From: Oehlia diaphana
Taxonomy: Eukaryota; Glomeromycota; Glomeromycetes; Glomerales; Glomeraceae
Assembly: GCA_003833135.1 (NCBI GenBank)
Contig: QZLH01000178.1
Span: forward strand, 22,307-66,045
Direction: 5' to 3'
DNA: 43,739 bases
Both the position numbers and the translations under genes were made by a program. Of the stretch, positions 1-11,943 are shown one piece after another. The notes below the pieces were generated by a model. The model was not told the origin of the DNA and ran no database searches. It saw only the letters and a list, made by a program, of their open reading frames with translations. The stretch's first letter is position 1. Each line of letters starts with the position of its first letter.

Positions 1-56
1 GAAGATGTGGTAAAGTAAAGTACTAATATTTAAAAAATGATGTAAAAACTAAAACC

Positions 57-275
57 ATTAGCATAAAATTGTACTATTTGGCTAACTTTTTAGGTAAAAT
101 TTTCAATCATTAGAAATAACATTTCTATGAGTCTAAAAGTAAAAATCCATTATTTGTAACGTTAAAAATAAAGCATTTTTTTCCTTTAACCCTATAAGTA
201 AGTCATTTATAGTGCTCAAAAATTTTACCAGACTTTCAACAAAAAGTAAGCCAAATAGCATAATTTTATGCCAAT
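57..275. repeat. Short inverted-repeat (MITE-like) element
   Basis: The two ends are inverted copies of each other. The left arm, about 57-92, reads ATTAGCATAAAATT..., and the right arm, about 240-275, read on the other strand, is ATTGGCATAAAATT...; roughly 31 of 36 positions agree, including a shared CTATTTGGCT. The interior is non-coding. The size (219 bp) and arms suggest a miniature inverted-repeat transposable element. No clear target duplication is visible, so the superfamily is unassigned. Confidence 0.6.
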
Positions 276-615
276 AAATTTAATTTTTATATTATATATT
301 AACAATTAGCACTTTTGTTTGCTATGACATCAGATTCTGTGCTATTACCGATTTTTGATATAGGATTCTCTACTTTATTTGTAGATCACGAATTAAAGAT
401 AAAAGTTGGCATCACTTTAAAAAGCAAAGATCATTCAAATTGAATTACTACATATAAAATAATTAATAATCAAATTTTGATAAAATTCAATAAATATACT
501 AAATGTGATTACTAAACAACTAGTGATTCAATTCACTTGATTTTAGATTCATAAGATAGATCTTAATATTTACTTTCAAATGAATATAAATTTATTTATA
601 TTGCTTATTTCTAAA

Positions 616-803
616 GATCAAATTTTAATGATATCTTATTATTCTTATATTAAAAAAAAATTAAAAATTATATAATTAATTAGTTTTCTTTACATTATCT
701 AGTATAAATTTATTATTTTTATATAAATAATAATTTATACTTGCTTTAATAAAATTATTTTTGTGTAAAAAAATTAGATTTTAAGAATCAGCCCATATAG
801 TTA
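616..803 (+). repeat. Dispersed repeat, copy A (inverted mate at 43527-43708)
   Basis: This stretch reappears in inverted orientation at 43527-43708, ending near GCCCATAT in both copies. By eye the two agree at about nine in ten positions once a roughly 10-bp indel near the start of copy A is allowed. It is AT-rich with no reading frame. No terminal inverted repeats are evident, so the mechanism of dispersal is unknown. Confidence 0.7.
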
Positions 804-1599
804 TACCTTTTTATAATCATAAAAAATAACTTGCTTTAAATTATAATTATAAAGAAAGTTAATTGTAATGTAAATAATATAAATAATAAAAAAAAATTCA
901 ATACAGAAACATTTCTAGATAAAAATAATATTTTATTAAACTAACTGAATTAACTAAATGATAATTTTATTTATAACTAATATTATAATAATTGGATTTT
1001 TTTTATTACTATAATGATAAATCGCTAGTCTTCAAATATCACGTATTTTGACTATTATCATGTAATTAGTTTATCATTATTATTAAAGCAAAGTAATAAC
1101 TACACAAATTAATTATTTATATAATGTGTTTTTATTGACATACTGTATTACTATTATCATTTTTAATGATACATTTTTTATTAATATATTTTTTCTATTA
1201 ATATATTCTTTCTATTCATATATTCTAATTAATTATTCCTAATCAACTTTTACATATAGATAGAACCCAGAAAATACTTATATATGTAAGGTCCTAAAAA
1301 TATTTTTTATTAATAGCTCTAAGTAAAGGTTTTTATTATGATCGCTAAGCATTGTTGATATCTAAATCTTAAAATTATATAAAAATAAGCAAATTAATCT
1401 TCTAACTTAATTAAATTTATTATAATGCATATAATTATAAAATAATTTATTAACTAAAAATATTTTACTAAATACATTTTTAAATATGATCAATATATTG
1501 TAAAGCTAAACTAAACATAATATACAAGTAGATTAACAGTATTCAATTAATAATAAACAGTAAAAAAAATTTTGAAATTAATACTATTAAAAAAATGTA
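804..1599. other. AT-rich stretch without recognisable features
   Basis: Only short, stop-ridden frames and A/T runs are visible on either strand. I see no gene, RNA or repeat boundary. Confidence 0.5.
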
Positions 1600-2040
1600 A
1601 ATTTCTCCACAAGTATTATACTTACACTCATAAAAATTAATATATAAGTAGTTTCGATCTTGCTGAACAATTTTCAATTAATATAGAAAGTCAATTTTAT
1701 TTGACCAAAGGGGTATAATTACGCTCTGAATTTGTAAACAGAGAAATGAAAAATTCAGAAGTTAGTACCGTCATAAAAAATGCATTTTTCATCATAAGTA
1801 TTATACCTACACTTAAGAAAATTAATATATAAGTAGTTTTGACTTTGCTGAATAATTTTCAATTAATTTAAAAATTGATTTCATTTGAGCAAAATGTGTA
1901 ATTACGCTCTGAAGTTGTAAACAAAAAAGTGAAAAATTTAAAAGTTATTACCATTATAAAAATATGTTTTTTTATATAAATATCATACTTAGCCTCATGA
2001 AAATTAAAATACAAGTAAATTTAACTTGCTGAATAACCTT
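1600..2040. repeat. Tandem repeat, period about 183 bp, about 2.3 copies
   Basis: Equivalent points occur at 1611, 1796 and about 1978 (AAGTATTATA and relatives), giving a period of 182-185 bp. Copies one and two share long blocks such as AATTACGCTCTGAA and the ATATAAGTAGTTT region. Copy three is diverged and incomplete. It is non-coding. Confidence 0.75.
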
Positions 2041-3089
2041 ATTTAAGCATAAAAGGTAATTTAATATAATTAAAATGATGAGTAGTGAAATTATATTTTA
2101 AAGTAAACATATTTACAGTAATTTTATTTAATAAAATAAACATGTATAATCTATAATTTTATATTAAAAATGGTACACTGAGTTTAATAAAAATTAATAA
2201 AAGATACTATTGAAAGATAATTAATAAAATATTGAAAAAAAAACTGAATTTCATCAAAAAAAAGTTTTTGTTTATGTATTTATACAAAATGTGAAATGTA
2301 GTATAAAATTAACTAAAAGTAAATTCACCATTAATGAAAATAAAATATAAATTCATTATATAATATTTTAAAAAGTTCTATAAATATGAATAATAAGCAA
2401 TTAAAAACTCTTAGTATTTTAAAATAATACCAAAAATATGCAATTTAATTATCTTACATAGTATAAAATTTTCTCAAAATTAAGCATTATAAAATTCTTA
2501 TATCATAAAATTTTTCTATGTTGGCTAAGCATCTTGGTATCTTATATAAGTATTTTTCAGAATCCTATATGAATGTTAAATTTCTTATTCCTAGTTATAG
2601 AAATAAAATTTAATGTAACTTATACAAAAAACTATAATATTTACATACACTAATGATATAGTACCTTGCAATATTTTTTGATAGTGGCTAACCTTCTTAC
2701 ATTTTCTGCAATGTTATTGATTTTTTGATTCAGATTTGGAGCTTTAGTGGATGACTTGAACCTTTTAGTACCAAATGATCATCCATTATCACATTTTTTC
2801 TTCAGATTTTGCAATATCAGTATCAAAGGATCATTTCATCCTCTAAATTAACCTCAAATCTGATTCCTTATCTTTCATGAATTCTTGTAATAATCTGAAA
2901 ACCCTGCTATTTAGTCTATACAGTAATAAAACTTTTATAAGCTTTATATAATTCAAACTTTCTTCCTGAATATAATAATATATGGTTATTTTTATTAGAC
3001 AAGATGGTTTTATTATTTATATTATTACAATCATCTAAAAAAAAACATAAATAATTAGTAAATTATAAAATCTATATTTCTAATACTAA
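2041..3089. other. AT-rich stretch, possibly a coding relic near 2640-2940
   Basis: Mostly featureless. Around 2640-2940 GC content rises slightly, and the minus strand gives a 30-residue-scale stop-free stretch with Lys/Asn/Arg-rich sequence. I recognise no family and treat this as unassigned. Confidence 0.35.
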
Positions 3090-4015
3090 TCCATTATCCT
3101 AACCTAATCTTAACTGAATCTTAATCTAAATCCCAACCTGAACCCTAACACAAATCTAGTGTTCCGCACGGATCGAATTAGACCGAATTAGGATAGATTT
3201 GGAATTTGATTCGATCGAATTGAATCTGAAAATTTGAATTCGGATCTGAGACAAATCAGTTTAAATCCGATTCGAGATTTGATTCAAATTTGATTTGATT
3301 CGATTTAGATTTGATCCGATTGAATTCAAATTGAATCAAATCAAATCTCAAATCATTTGAACAGATTCGTAATTTGATTCGATTCGATTTGAATTCGAAT
3401 TTGATTTGAAATTCGATTCGATTCAGTTTGAAATTTGATTCAAATTCGAAATTCGATTCGATTCAGTTTGAATTCGTTCAAATTTAATAATTTAATTTAT
3501 TATTTATATTACAAATTTACAAGGATTTTTGGTTAGCAATACTTATTAAAAATTATTTATCTTTTATTTGCAATATTAATTGTTATTAATATAGTGATGT
3601 AGATCACTAGATCTAATTTTATTGTGATTTGATTATGAGTCATCCGATCATTTGAAATCAAATTTATTTGATTCAGTCAAATCAAATCGATTTGAATTTG
3701 ATTTGGATTTGATTCAGATTTGATCGAATTAGTTTAGGCTGATTCGTAATTTGATTTGAAATCGAATCAAATCTTATATTTTAATTCAGATTCGAAGCTC
3801 AAATCTGGATTTGAAATTCAAATCCGATTTGCAAATCAAAATTTTTGAATTGAATTGAATCAAATTACGAATCGAATCCGAATTGATTCGATTTGACCAA
3901 ATCATTTGTGGAACACTACACGAATCCCAACTTGAATTCTAACCTGAACCCTAATATGAACTCTAATTCAATCTAACCTAACTCTAACTTTAATTCTAAT
4001 CCCAACCTTAAGCTA
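3090..4015. repeat. Degenerate telomere-like hexamer repeats on both sides of a hAT-like element
   Basis: From about 3090 to 3156 and again from 3919 to about 4015 the plus strand is a run of loosely 6-bp-spaced units related to CCCTAA and CCTGAA, for example AACCTGAACCCTAA in both halves. CCCTAA/TTAGGG is the common fungal telomere unit, so this may be a decayed interstitial telomeric tract. The two halves are separated by the element at 3157-3918, which appears to have inserted into one continuous tract. Confidence 0.55.
3157..3918. mobile_element. hAT-like non-autonomous element, 762 bp
   Basis: The ends are inverted: TAGTGTTCCGCA on the left and, on the opposite strand, TAGTGTTCCACA on the right. 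The flanking octamers CACAAATC (3149-3156) and CACGAATC (3919-3926) match at 7 of 8 positions. An 8-bp duplication and a TA-R-N-G start are family traits of hAT elements. Both arms (about 3160-3480 and 3640-3915) are packed with variants of GATTCGAATTTGATTT on both strands, while the centre (3480-3640) is plain AT-rich DNA. No transposase frame is present, so it would depend on a partner element. Confidence 0.75.
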
Positions 4016-4121
4016 TACATATCATATGTAAATTCCAAATTTTGAGTATCTTTACTCAACTTTTTTTCTATATTTTCTATAATGTAGTAAATAAAGTAGT
4101 TTATATTTGATATTAAAAGTA

Positions 4122-4473
4122 CTTTACTAAAAATAACTAATTTTTTGAAATGATTTTGTAATAATTTTAAAATACTACTAAAATATATTTAGTATATCAA
4201 AATGTTTTTATTATACTTTTGTTATTATTTTGTAATTATATTGTATCTAGGTCTATAAAAATATCTCAAAATAATATCATAATAATTTTTTAATATATTT
4301 ATTATTATTTTATTATTATAATTTAATTAACTTTGATATTATTTTGATATTTTAATTTCAAAAATACCTTGATATATTTTAAAAATTTTACAAAATAATT
4401 GCACAATTGTTTTGAAAATCATTGTATTTAGGTCTATAAAAATATTTCAAAAAATTAGCTATTTTTAGTAAAG
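4122..4473. repeat. MITE with 33-bp inverted ends and TA flanks
   Basis: Left end CTTTACTAAAAATAACTAAT and right end, on the other strand, CTTTACTAAAAATAGCTAAT are near identical inverted repeats, continuing into TTTTTTGAAAT. TA dinucleotides flank both sides (4120-4121 and 4474-4475), as for Tc1/mariner-type MITEs. A phrase close to TAGGTCTATAAAAATAT occurs twice inside (near 4248 and 4428). There is no coding capacity. Confidence 0.7.
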
Positions 4474-4475
4474 TA

Positions 4476-5644
4476 AGGTTCACCCCTTTATATGAACATA
4501 TAGGTTTTATATGGTGAAATTTATATTGATCATTTATTAATATCATATGATGCTGAAATTGAACGAAAAACTCAGTTAATTGCAAAAAAATTAATATTTC
4601 ATTAACTATCTAATAAATTTTATTAAATTTATATTCAAAAAAAAGATTAATAACCACTCTAATAATTTAAAAAAATTTTAATCACTTATTAATATTTCTA
4701 ATAAATAAATTTAAAGAAATAAATAATTTATTCAAATATTAAAAACTTACTATCTTTATAAATTCTAACATATATGATTTTTACTTGCAGAATCTTTTAC
4801 TTTTGTCCTTTAATTTTATTATGAAATCACAAGATTATAATTATTACTTCACAAAATATTTGATATTTTATATTTAAATAATAATATAAAGAATATATAA
4901 ATACAAAGAATTAAATGATATTAATAATAAGTTTTATTTAATTATTGAATTCTCTAAAGTTTTTAATAAATTTACTAGTACTATAAATGCACTATCTATT
5001 TGTAAAGTATCAGAAAGTTTTAATTAATTTAAGATAGGGTATTTGAGGATTTGCAATTTTTCACAACTTTTAACTTGCTTTTTGGTTTAATTTTATGAAT
5101 AAACTATAACGGAAACTATATTATTTGATAGATCTTAACTTTAAAAACTAAAGAGCAAAGTTTTGTTTAAGTTTTGTGGATCAAAAAATTTTTTACTTGT
5201 AATAAATCTAGATTTGATGATTTTTGCCATGATCTTCATATGATCACATGACTTAATATATCATACCTTTAATAAAAAATAGGTATATTTATATTCAATA
5301 TTAGTGAAAAAACAGGTTTATATTCAAATATTAATGAAAGAAATAGCTAAAATGAAACATTTTAAGAGAGAAAGAGAAGCTGTGAGAAATACTGATCTAC
5401 AAAAAGTTTATTAAAAGTATAATTCATATGATTATAGTTTATTTACATAAAATAATTACATAAATCCTATGACTATCAACTAATCAAATTACATGACAAA
5501 TAGGATATAGTAATAAATCATATATATAATAAATCATAATTTTCATAATAATTATATAATTAAAGATGAATTTTTCAAATTCCTTTTAAATCAATATTTT
5601 TTTTTAAAAAACTAGTTTTAATTTGAAAATATGTGAGTCTTAAA
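4476..5644. other. AT-rich stretch without recognisable features
   Basis: No gene is visible. A phrase near 5280-5345 (TTTATATTCAA..ATTA..GAAA) is locally duplicated. Otherwise only A/T-rich low-complexity DNA is present. Confidence 0.45.
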
Positions 5645-6272
5645 TAGAGTTCTAAATGAATCAAATCAGGTCAGGTTAATTGATAAATCTGACCTAAAAT
5701 ATTTTTTCAGATCAGGCAGGTCAAGTTATATCAGGTAATCTGACTTAAACTAAAATCTGAAAATTTTCAGGATTTTTATTAAAATATCAAAAAAAATGGT
5801 ACAATATTGCAATCTACATTTTTATATTAAAATTGTATAAAAAGATAAATCACAATACTGCAACTAACTTTTTATATAAAATCAATATAAAAATATGAGT
5901 TCTGATATCACAAATCACTTTTTATATATAAAATCAATATAAAAATATGAATTCTGATACTGCAAATCACTTTTTATATATAAAATCAATATAAAAATAT
6001 GAATTCTAATATTGCAATTCACTTTTTATATATAAAATCAATATAAAAATATGAATTTTAATACCACAATTCACTTTTTATATATAAAATAATATAAAAA
6101 GTAAATTATAATACTATAACTCACTTATATAAAATTATAGTTTTAGGTCAACAGATTATTCAGGTTATATTGATGTTATAATGCATGTTGAATTGCAATT
6201 GCTAACTTAACTTGATAAATTTAGGTCAACCTGTCAGATTACCTGAATTTGATCAATCTGTTTAGAACTCAA
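5645..6272. mobile_element. Inverted-repeat element carrying an internal minisatellite
   Basis: The left end TAGAGTTCTAAA and the right end, read on the other strand, TTGAGTTCTAAA are inverted. Just inside both ends are similar AATCAGGT / ATTCAGGT tracts and GGTAATCTGAC words. The left TAGAG start fits hAT ends, but the candidate 8-bp duplication matches only about 5 of 8, so superfamily assignment is weak. The interior is a 52-bp tandem array, described separately. Confidence 0.5.
5785..6135. repeat. Minisatellite, 52-bp unit, about 6-7 copies
   Basis: The phrase CAAATCAC and its variants recur at 5810, 5861, 5911, 5963, 6015, 6067 and 6118, so the spacing is 50-52 bp. Each unit carries TTTTTATATATAAAATCAA then TATAAAAATATGAATTCT. 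The central four copies are the most alike and the edge copies more diverged, the usual pattern for unequal exchange. There is no reading frame. Confidence 0.85.
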
Positions 6273-8319
6273 ATTTAAAATTTTTTTTAAAATTTTTTTT
6301 AAAAAAAAAAGTTTTATTAACTTTCTTTACTTTTTTGTAAAATACTAAAACTAAAAGTGAGTTTATGAAATATCTTAAAAATTTAAAAACATTTCTATTA
6401 ACTTTTTTTTCTTATTTTTATAAAACAATATTTATTAACTTTATTATCTGAATTATTTTTAAAAGAAAATTAATTTTTAAAAGTTTTTTTTTATTTTTAT
6501 AAATACTTGAGATTTTAGATAAAACTCTGATGTTAATGCAGAGCCTTAGAAGTTAAAATTTAAATAAATTATATAAATTTTAAGATAAGATATCAAAAAT
6601 ATTTTTTTATAGTAATATTTTATATATTGTTTATAGAAATTTAGCCATTTAGGTAAGTAATTTTGAATTTTATTTTAATAAAAAAAGTTTAAAAGACATT
6701 TTTATATTAACATTTTTTCATTTCTGTAGATTTCCAGTAATTTCAAAAAAAGCTAGATATTAGTATTATCTTTTTTTAATTTTATAGAATTAGATTTTTC
6801 AAATTCCTTCTAAGTAGATTTTAAAGAAAACTTCACTTATTATAATAAATATTATCATAAATAAAATCTTATCTTAGAATTTACTTAAATTTTATTGGTT
6901 AATTAATTAAAAAGGAAAAAAATTATAATAATAAAATATAAATTTTCTTTTATAATAGATTTTTAATAAATTTATATATAAATTTTACCTTAAGTTTAGA
7001 GGTGATCTATTTTAAAAGTAGATAGGTTCTTTCTAAAGTTAACTTTAAGAAACATTAATATTTCTTTTTTTTTATTTTTTTTTACAATATTAGCTTTTCT
7101 AAAAAACTTCAAAATTCAGATATAAGTTTTTATAAGAAGATTTCAAAATTATTTTAAAAAATATACTAATATTTCTTTTTGAAATATGTTTTTTTTCACA
7201 CCTGCGATATGTTGCATTTCTCTTTTTTTAGTAATTTTTATATATTAATTATGTCAATCATTTTGATCATAGTATGACTTCGTTAAAATTTTCTATTTTT
7301 TAAAAAATCCTTGTATAAGATTTTATGCACTTATTATATACTATAAGAAACCTTATACTATATATATTTTTAACCACTCTACAAGTTTTCTTAATATATC
7401 AAAAAGGATTTAGAATATCATTTTTGACTTTTATATGTAACATATTATAGGATACGACATAACGTAAATGCGATAAAAAACAAAACCCTTTCTTTTTTTA
7501 TTTTATATAAGTTTTGGATTTTAATTCTTTAGATTTTTGATAATAATAGTGAATAAAATAAAATTATATTTCTTTATTAGAAATATTTTACTAATATTTT
7601 TTTTTTATTTCTATAGAATTTGAATATGAATATAAATTTCAAATCATTTTAAAACTTTTTTTTTTTTTTAGTTAACTTTTGAATAATAGGATGGTAAGTT
7701 TATTCTTGATATTTTGAAATTTCTTTTATTTTTTTTATAAAACATTTATTAATATTTCCTTTCTTCTTAGATAATAAGTATTTTTCTTTTGTAGAATTTA
7801 AATTTAAATTAAATAAATATTAAATATAATAATATGTATAATACTGCATATTTATAATAACCAAATAGAATTTTGTAATAATAGAAATTATATATAATGA
7901 TATTAAAATAATTATTAAAATGTATTAAAAATATATTTATTATAAATTGTAATTAAAAAAATCAATATTAATGTAATATATATAAATATCAGTTTGACTT
8001 TATCAAATATTATAGTTATATCAAAATAATACCAATATTTATATTATTTTATTTGTTATTTATCTAATGTTATATAACTTGAAAGTTACATGATATAAAC
8101 CTGATTTGTGTCAAAAACTAGTTAAAAATTGGTTAATTAATTAGCTTTTATTCAGATTAAAAATATATAATAAAGCTATAAAGTACCCTTTATTTATTTA
8201 ATGATAGTAAAATGTATTAATACTTTAGATTATTATACTGATATTAATTTAAGTTAATACTATAAATTTAACTAAAGTTAACATAAAAGTTTTATTCAAA
8301 TCACATAACATTTTAGAAA
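6273..8319. other. AT-rich desert with recurrent T-rich phrases
   Basis: No gene is visible. A loose phrase resembling ATTAATATTTCTTTTTTT followed by ATTTCTATAG or similar recurs near 6314, 6398, 6703, 7045, 7165, 7587 and 7745 at irregular spacing. This may be a very old tandem duplication or simply low complexity. Confidence 0.4.
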
Positions 8320-8791
8320 TTCCTTAATATACAGTAAAGGTATATAATATTAACATATGAACTGGCTGGGGGTTAATGCTAATACTATCTTATACAAGTG
8401 TATGACTGCCAGTTTATATATTAATATTATACATCTCTATTATATGTTAAGAATATCTAATATTTTAATATATAAGATTTATAGAAATTCATATAAAACA
8501 ATTTTTTAATCATCATAAAATTGTACAAAATTTATTAAATTTAATCAGAATTCACATAATTTTATTTTTTATTTATATAAATTTACATATTTTATTGAGA
8601 TATACTGCAAAATTACACATAATCAGTAAAAATTTTCTTTTCAACACAAAATACAAATTATTTTTATCATATATAAAATTTATCTTATAACATTGCAAAA
8701 AATCATTAGCCCTAACTTAAAGTTTAGAAGTTATGCATTTGCATGTAATAGCATTAATGTTAATCATACACTCTTATTGTATATTAAGGAA
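8320..8791. repeat. MITE-like element with about 40-bp inverted ends
   Basis: The left end begins TTCCTTAATATACAGTAA and the right end, on the other strand, TTCCTTAATATACAATAA; similarity continues through a shared ATTAACAT. Inside the left part a second, smaller inverted repeat (ATGAACTGGC ... GCCAGTTT, about 8340-8431) could form a hairpin. The interior is AT-rich with no coding frame. Target duplication is unclear. Confidence 0.65.
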
Positions 8792-9170
8792 CTCAAGATT
8801 TAATTAGCTATTTGAAGTTTGCATAATGCTGGCAAGAAATAAATTTTGGCCCGCATTATAATTTACTCATGACCTATATGTAATGATAATTTGATATAAT
8901 TGCACGTATTATGACGTTGTTTTCAATCTGTGATCGACCCCCATGGTAAATACCGAAGTGCATACATGTATGACGCAATGTCGGTCGATAATTAATGATA
9001 CAGCGGATAAATTTCGGTCTATCAACTCATTTTTTCAATAAATTTTTTCTGCTTACAGCTTAGACTTCGGAACATATCGAAACAATGGAATGGAAGAAAT
9101 GGCGTGATCTTAATGTATATATACGCACCTTTCACTTCGAATCTGGATCAAATGTTCTTTCCAATTCAAC
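8792..9170 (+). promoter_or_regulatory. Upstream region of RCF2
   Basis: This 380-bp stretch lies between the MITE and the RCF2 start codon. From about 8930 base composition becomes more balanced (GTCGGTCGATAATTAATG near 8981, for example), as expected of a promoter and 5' UTR. I could not name a specific factor site. Confidence 0.4.
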
Positions 9171-9883
9171 ATGAAAATACTTACAGAACAAGAAAAACAA
9201 GGTTCAAAATTTCTTCGAATTTACTTTTGTTTATATATACTCTTTATCTAACTTTATGACTTAATTTAGAACATTATAATGCAACAATTAAAGGCGGTAT
9301 TAAAGGAGCAGGAATTGGTCTTGGAGTAACGTTGGGTTTATCTTTAATAGCTCAACGTTATTCTCCGACTTTTAGAAAGTTAACTTTACCAATCAAAGCT
9401 TTTTTAGTCTCTTCTGGTACTTCAGCTGCAAGTATTATTTTAGGTGAACGAGCTGGTTTAGAACACGAAAGAAAAAAATATGGCTACTATGAACCTGAAA
9501 AACAAATTTCTTTACAAGAAAAAACTTCTTTACAAAAAACTAAAGATGTCATATCTGAAAATAGATATAGTATTGCAACCTCTGCTTGGGCTTTAAGTAT
9601 TGCTGGTAGTTTAGCTTATACTTATAACAACAAGTAAGCATAGTAATGTGTTATAATTAATTTCTTCATGATATTTAACTCTCTCTTTAATTTTAGATAT
9701 TTATCCCTTTCTCAAAAAGTTGTACAAGCACGTATGTATGCTCAGGCTTTAACAATTGTACTCATCGCCGCTGCTGCTAGTATTTCTGTGACTGATAAAA
9801 GAAAACCAAGAGCACCTGCAGGTCAAGATTATTGGAAAGACATGGTTGCTGCTGAAGAAAAAAAAATTAATGAGATTTCTTAA
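9171..9883 (+). CDS. RCF2: Respiratory supercomplex factor 2 (HIG1 domain), 3 exons
   Basis: Predicted exons are 9171-9201, 9270-9633 and 9697-9883, with GT..AG introns of 68 and 63 bp, giving 193 residues. The start MKILTEQEKQ then HYNATIKGGIKG is the conserved opening of fungal Rcf2. Hydrophobic segments lie near residues 20-38 and 50-68. The HIG1 domain is the C-terminal part (about 105-170): WALSIAGSLAY, then the motif region QKVVQARMYAQ, where Q..Q.R...Q stands in for the usual (Q/I)x3(R/H)xRx3Q, then a second membrane segment. In yeast, Rcf2 sits in the inner mitochondrial membrane and supports assembly of III-IV supercomplexes and cytochrome c oxidase. The gene converges on DDI1, with 141 bp between stop codons. 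Yeast Rcf2 is slightly longer (about 224). Confidence 0.88.
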
Positions 9884-10024
9884 TTCTTATTTAATAATTA
9901 CCTCATATTATAACAAACAAAAATGTAAAAATTTAGTTAACATTTAATAATTATAATAATAAATATGAAAAATAAAATATAAAATCCGTAATAAACTTTC
10001 AAATACTACTACGGAATAATATTA

Positions 10025-11943
10025 TCAATTCTTGCTATCAAATAATATGCTAGCAGCGGCATCAACATTACCACTTGCTATGTCTAATAATTTAATAGCC
10101 TGATCTCTTGTAATTCCACCCATTGAAATCAAATTTTGAATATGTTCTTCTGGATATTGTGAATGTTGTTGAGATACTATTAAAATAAATAATAATTAAA
10201 ATTAGTATGTGATTAAAATGTCAACAAAAATCAGTGATAATTACCCGGGGAAGAAGAATTTGAGGAAGGCGGATTAGCGATGATGCTAGAAGAAATTGAT
10301 GGAGATTTCGTATTTGACGCGCTAGAGCTACTTGCTATATCATCAAGATTTTCACCCATCTCATCCATTCTTGCACTTTCTGGTAATTCATGTTCTGCTA
10401 AAAACCGAATTTCTTTATCATTAATAATTAACGCATTCTTTCGCAAATCAATACATGCCTAAATAATTACTATTTTTTAGTTTGATGATAAATATGTCTT
10501 TGAATCTCTGTAAATAACCCTAAACCAACCTGATGACGCTTAAGCATATCTAGGCCGAATAATAAATCGACTCCACGTCCCTAACAATATATTTTCGGGG
10601 AATTCAATTTAAGAATACTTTTAATTTCACTATATTAGTTTATTTACGTACTTCCATAATCGTAAACGAACAAGCCAAAAACAAATCTGTCCCGACACGA
10701 ATTTGTGCGGTGTGAACACGACCTATAATTTTCGCAGTTCCCACACCTTTAGCGACCCCTGCAAATCGTTTATCTACAAGTCGCATAATTCTAATATATG
10801 CCCACACTAACATTAAAAAAATGCATATTTTTTAAATTCAACGAATTGAATAATCACATACCCGCAATTTTCGGCACACTGGGGACTCACTTAAATTTAT
10901 GAGAAACAATTAATTCGTTAAAAGTTAATAATACAAAAGGACATCGCATTTAACCTACTGATAGTAGCTTGAGCACCAGAATCGACAAAAGCCTTCACCG
11001 GATTTCCATTAACTTCAACGTTGATATATAACATTGTTACCTAATCACAAATGTGTATAAGCCATATATTTTAATTATGAAATAAATTCTTTAATACTAT
11101 TAAACGAACTCTGCCAAAAGATTCCGGACTATATTCCAATGCAGTTTCCATGTTAGCCAAAACATTTTGCATTCTTATTTCCTCTTCTATCCTTCTTTGT
11201 GCCTCAATATCATATGGATCGGCATTAAGCATATTCTATTTATTGTCAAAAAAGAAAATTAGTGGTCTCAACGGAAATAGAATCTCTTTACATTAAACAA
11301 AAAACTTACGATTTGTTGCATCCTTTGAAGCTCCCCTTGACGTTGTTCCATCTGTCGAATTAGTGCAGTAAATCTTGACGGATCATTCAATGCAGCATCA
11401 GCAAGTTCCGGCTGAAGCTTGTAAATCAATAAGCTGATTTATGTATTTAGTTCATTCAATAATTGACAAAAATCCTTTAAGTAACTTACTTGAAGTAATT
11501 GTTGCATCAAATCGGGCCGACTCAAAACGAATTGACTTATATGTTCTGCACTAATATTGTATGATAACAATCATTGTCGAAGTATAAATGGAGAAAGGAA
11601 TATAAAAAAAAAAAAAACTTTACGCTGTAGACGATGGTTGATTACTGGAAGGACTTTTCTTAAGAAACAATATGTCATCTTGAATAACACCATATTGCTC
11701 TAGAGTTTTCTTTGGATCCGTCAATTCTTGTTCGTGATGAAATAAAATTTGATCAGCAGGCGCTATCCCTGTCTATAATAATATGACAAATCAAAACCGT
11801 GCTAAAAATTTCGGCATTCTGAAGAATATTAAAAATTCTCAAACCATAGTCTCAATTAAAGCTTTAATATTTTCTAATTCCATTTGTGAGTCGACTTCCA
11901 ATTCATGGACTTCGGCCGATTCAGTTGTAAACGTAATTTTCAT
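10025..11943 (-). CDS. DDI1: Ddi1-type ubiquitin shuttle and aspartyl protease, 11 exons
   Basis: Predicted exons (minus strand): 11943-11845, 11772-11624, 11550-11490, 11417-11310, 11235-11110, 11040-10959, 10889-10862, 10790 to about 10652, about 10575-10525, 10458-10245, 10176-10025; total 402 residues, near the usual family size. Order: N-terminal ubiquitin-like domain (about 1-78, ..[19 protein letters not shown]..); a central helical part with [15 protein letters not shown]; the retroviral-type protease domain starting LYINVEVNG, with catalytic [10 protein letters not shown] (Asp near 201), then [18 protein letters not shown] and [12 protein letters not shown]; a Ser/Asn-rich linker; and a C-terminal UBA (about 361-400, [19 protein letters not shown]). 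Ddi1 brings ubiquitylated proteins to the proteasome and cleaves some of them. Exon 7 is only 28 nt. Borders of exons 8-9 may be off by 1-2 bases. Confidence 0.92.

Noticed and set aside
2640..2940. Possible coding relic on the minus strand
   Set aside because: Only short stop-free pieces in different frames and no family I can recognise; noted but not called as a pseudogene.
5785..6135. CRISPR-like regular spacing
   Set aside because: Whole units repeat without distinct spacers, and the genes around are eukaryotic; it is a minisatellite.
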